This document shows, piece after piece, positions 6,028-6,224 of a stretch of 6,224 bases of DNA; within the stretch, counting starts at the first letter, position 1, and each line of letters starts with the position of its first letter. The notes under the pieces were generated by a model. That model searched no databases and was not told the DNA's origin. It worked only from the letters and a program-made list of their open reading frames with translations. Source of the DNA: Paracoccaceae bacterium (lineage in GTDB: Bacteria > Pseudomonadota > Alphaproteobacteria > Rhodobacterales > Rhodobacteraceae); contig JAOUMG010000129.1 in assembly GCA_029881635.1 (NCBI GenBank), forward strand, positions 1-6,224. The letters run 5' to 3'. The translations under genes were made by a program, and so were the position numbers.

Positions 6028-6224
6028 ATGCATGCCGCCCGGTTTTCACATGTCACTGCCTGGGTCTTTGACCTCGACAATACACTATACCCACCCGCAG
6101 CAAGGCTCTTTGACCAGATCGAGGTCAGAATGACCGATTTTGTCATGCGGGCTTTGGGCGTGGAACGGCCAGAGGCAAATCACCTTCGCGATCACTACTG
6201 GCAGCTTTACGGCACCACGCTGGC
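6028..6224 (+). CDS. HAD superfamily hydrolase, pyrimidine 5'-nucleotidase-like, N-terminal fragment
   Basis: The frame is open from ATG 6028 to the window edge (65 codons). It reads MHAARFSHVTAWVFDLDNTLYPP, where DLDNT is HAD motif I: D15 would be the nucleophile and D17 the acid/base, followed by the LY-PP and 'LFDQIEVRMTDFVMRALGV' cap start typical of the pyrimidine 5'-nucleotidase-like subfamily. Members remove phosphate from nucleoside monophosphates or related small phosphates in the cytoplasm. The rest of the catalytic core lies outside the window, so substrate is uncertain. No ribosome binding site is visible before the ATG; a second possible start is not in frame nearby. Divergent from the GntR gene. 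Confidence 0.87.
   Translation, partial: MHAARFSHVTAWVFDLDNTLYPPAARLFDQIEVRMTDFVMRALGVERPEANHLRDHYWQLYGTTL

Noticed and set aside
5910..6146. The full open frame of the GntR gene up to 6146.
   Set aside because: The extra N-terminal part has no domain match, and its far end covers the HAD coding start including the DLDNT motif on the other strand.

Overview
The window looks like chromosomal DNA of an alphaproteobacterium, most likely of the Rhodobacteraceae (Roseobacter-like). This is inferred from the moderately high G+C by eye, the divergent yqeY/carA pair, a carA with no carB beside it, a CtrA-type TTAA-N7-TTAA box, and a FadR-type GntR regulator divergent from a pyrimidine-5'-nucleotidase-like HAD gene. 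No mobile elements, CRISPR arrays, tRNAs or rRNAs were seen.

Layout. (1) 2-223 (+) is the 3' end of a membrane fatty acid desaturase. It converges on, and overlaps by 16 bp, a sterol-desaturase/fatty-acid-hydroxylase family gene (208-1074, -). Both are predicted membrane di-iron lipid-modifying enzymes. (2) 1207-1665 (-) encodes a YqeY (GatB/YqeY-domain) protein. It diverges from carA (1850-3040, +), the small subunit of carbamoyl-phosphate synthetase, across a 184-bp region that carries a plausible promoter for each gene. (3) A short intergenic region (3041-3155) with a CtrA-like box leads into a large gene (3156-5342, +). Its product joins an N-terminal MshEN/GspE_N-type domain (the fold that binds cyclic-di-GMP in other proteins) to a membrane-embedded, processive-type GT2 glycosyltransferase. 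(4) A FadR-family GntR regulator (5268-5909, -, possibly starting at 5993) overlaps the glycosyltransferase tail-to-tail by 75 bp. (5) A HAD-family gene enters at the right edge (6028 onward, +), divergent from the regulator.

How the genes work together. Most look like separate housekeeping or accessory units rather than one operon. CarA makes carbamoyl phosphate for pyrimidines and arginine, and the HAD gene may dephosphorylate pyrimidine nucleotides, but nothing in the sequence ties the two together. The most notable unit is the MshEN-GT2 fusion with the CtrA-like site upstream. It suggests an exopolysaccharide or surface-glycan synthase with cyclic-di-GMP input on the protein and cell-cycle/motility regulator input on the promoter. 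Both inputs are inferences. The first of the two MshEN motif copies has lost its usual key residues, so nucleotide binding is not assured.
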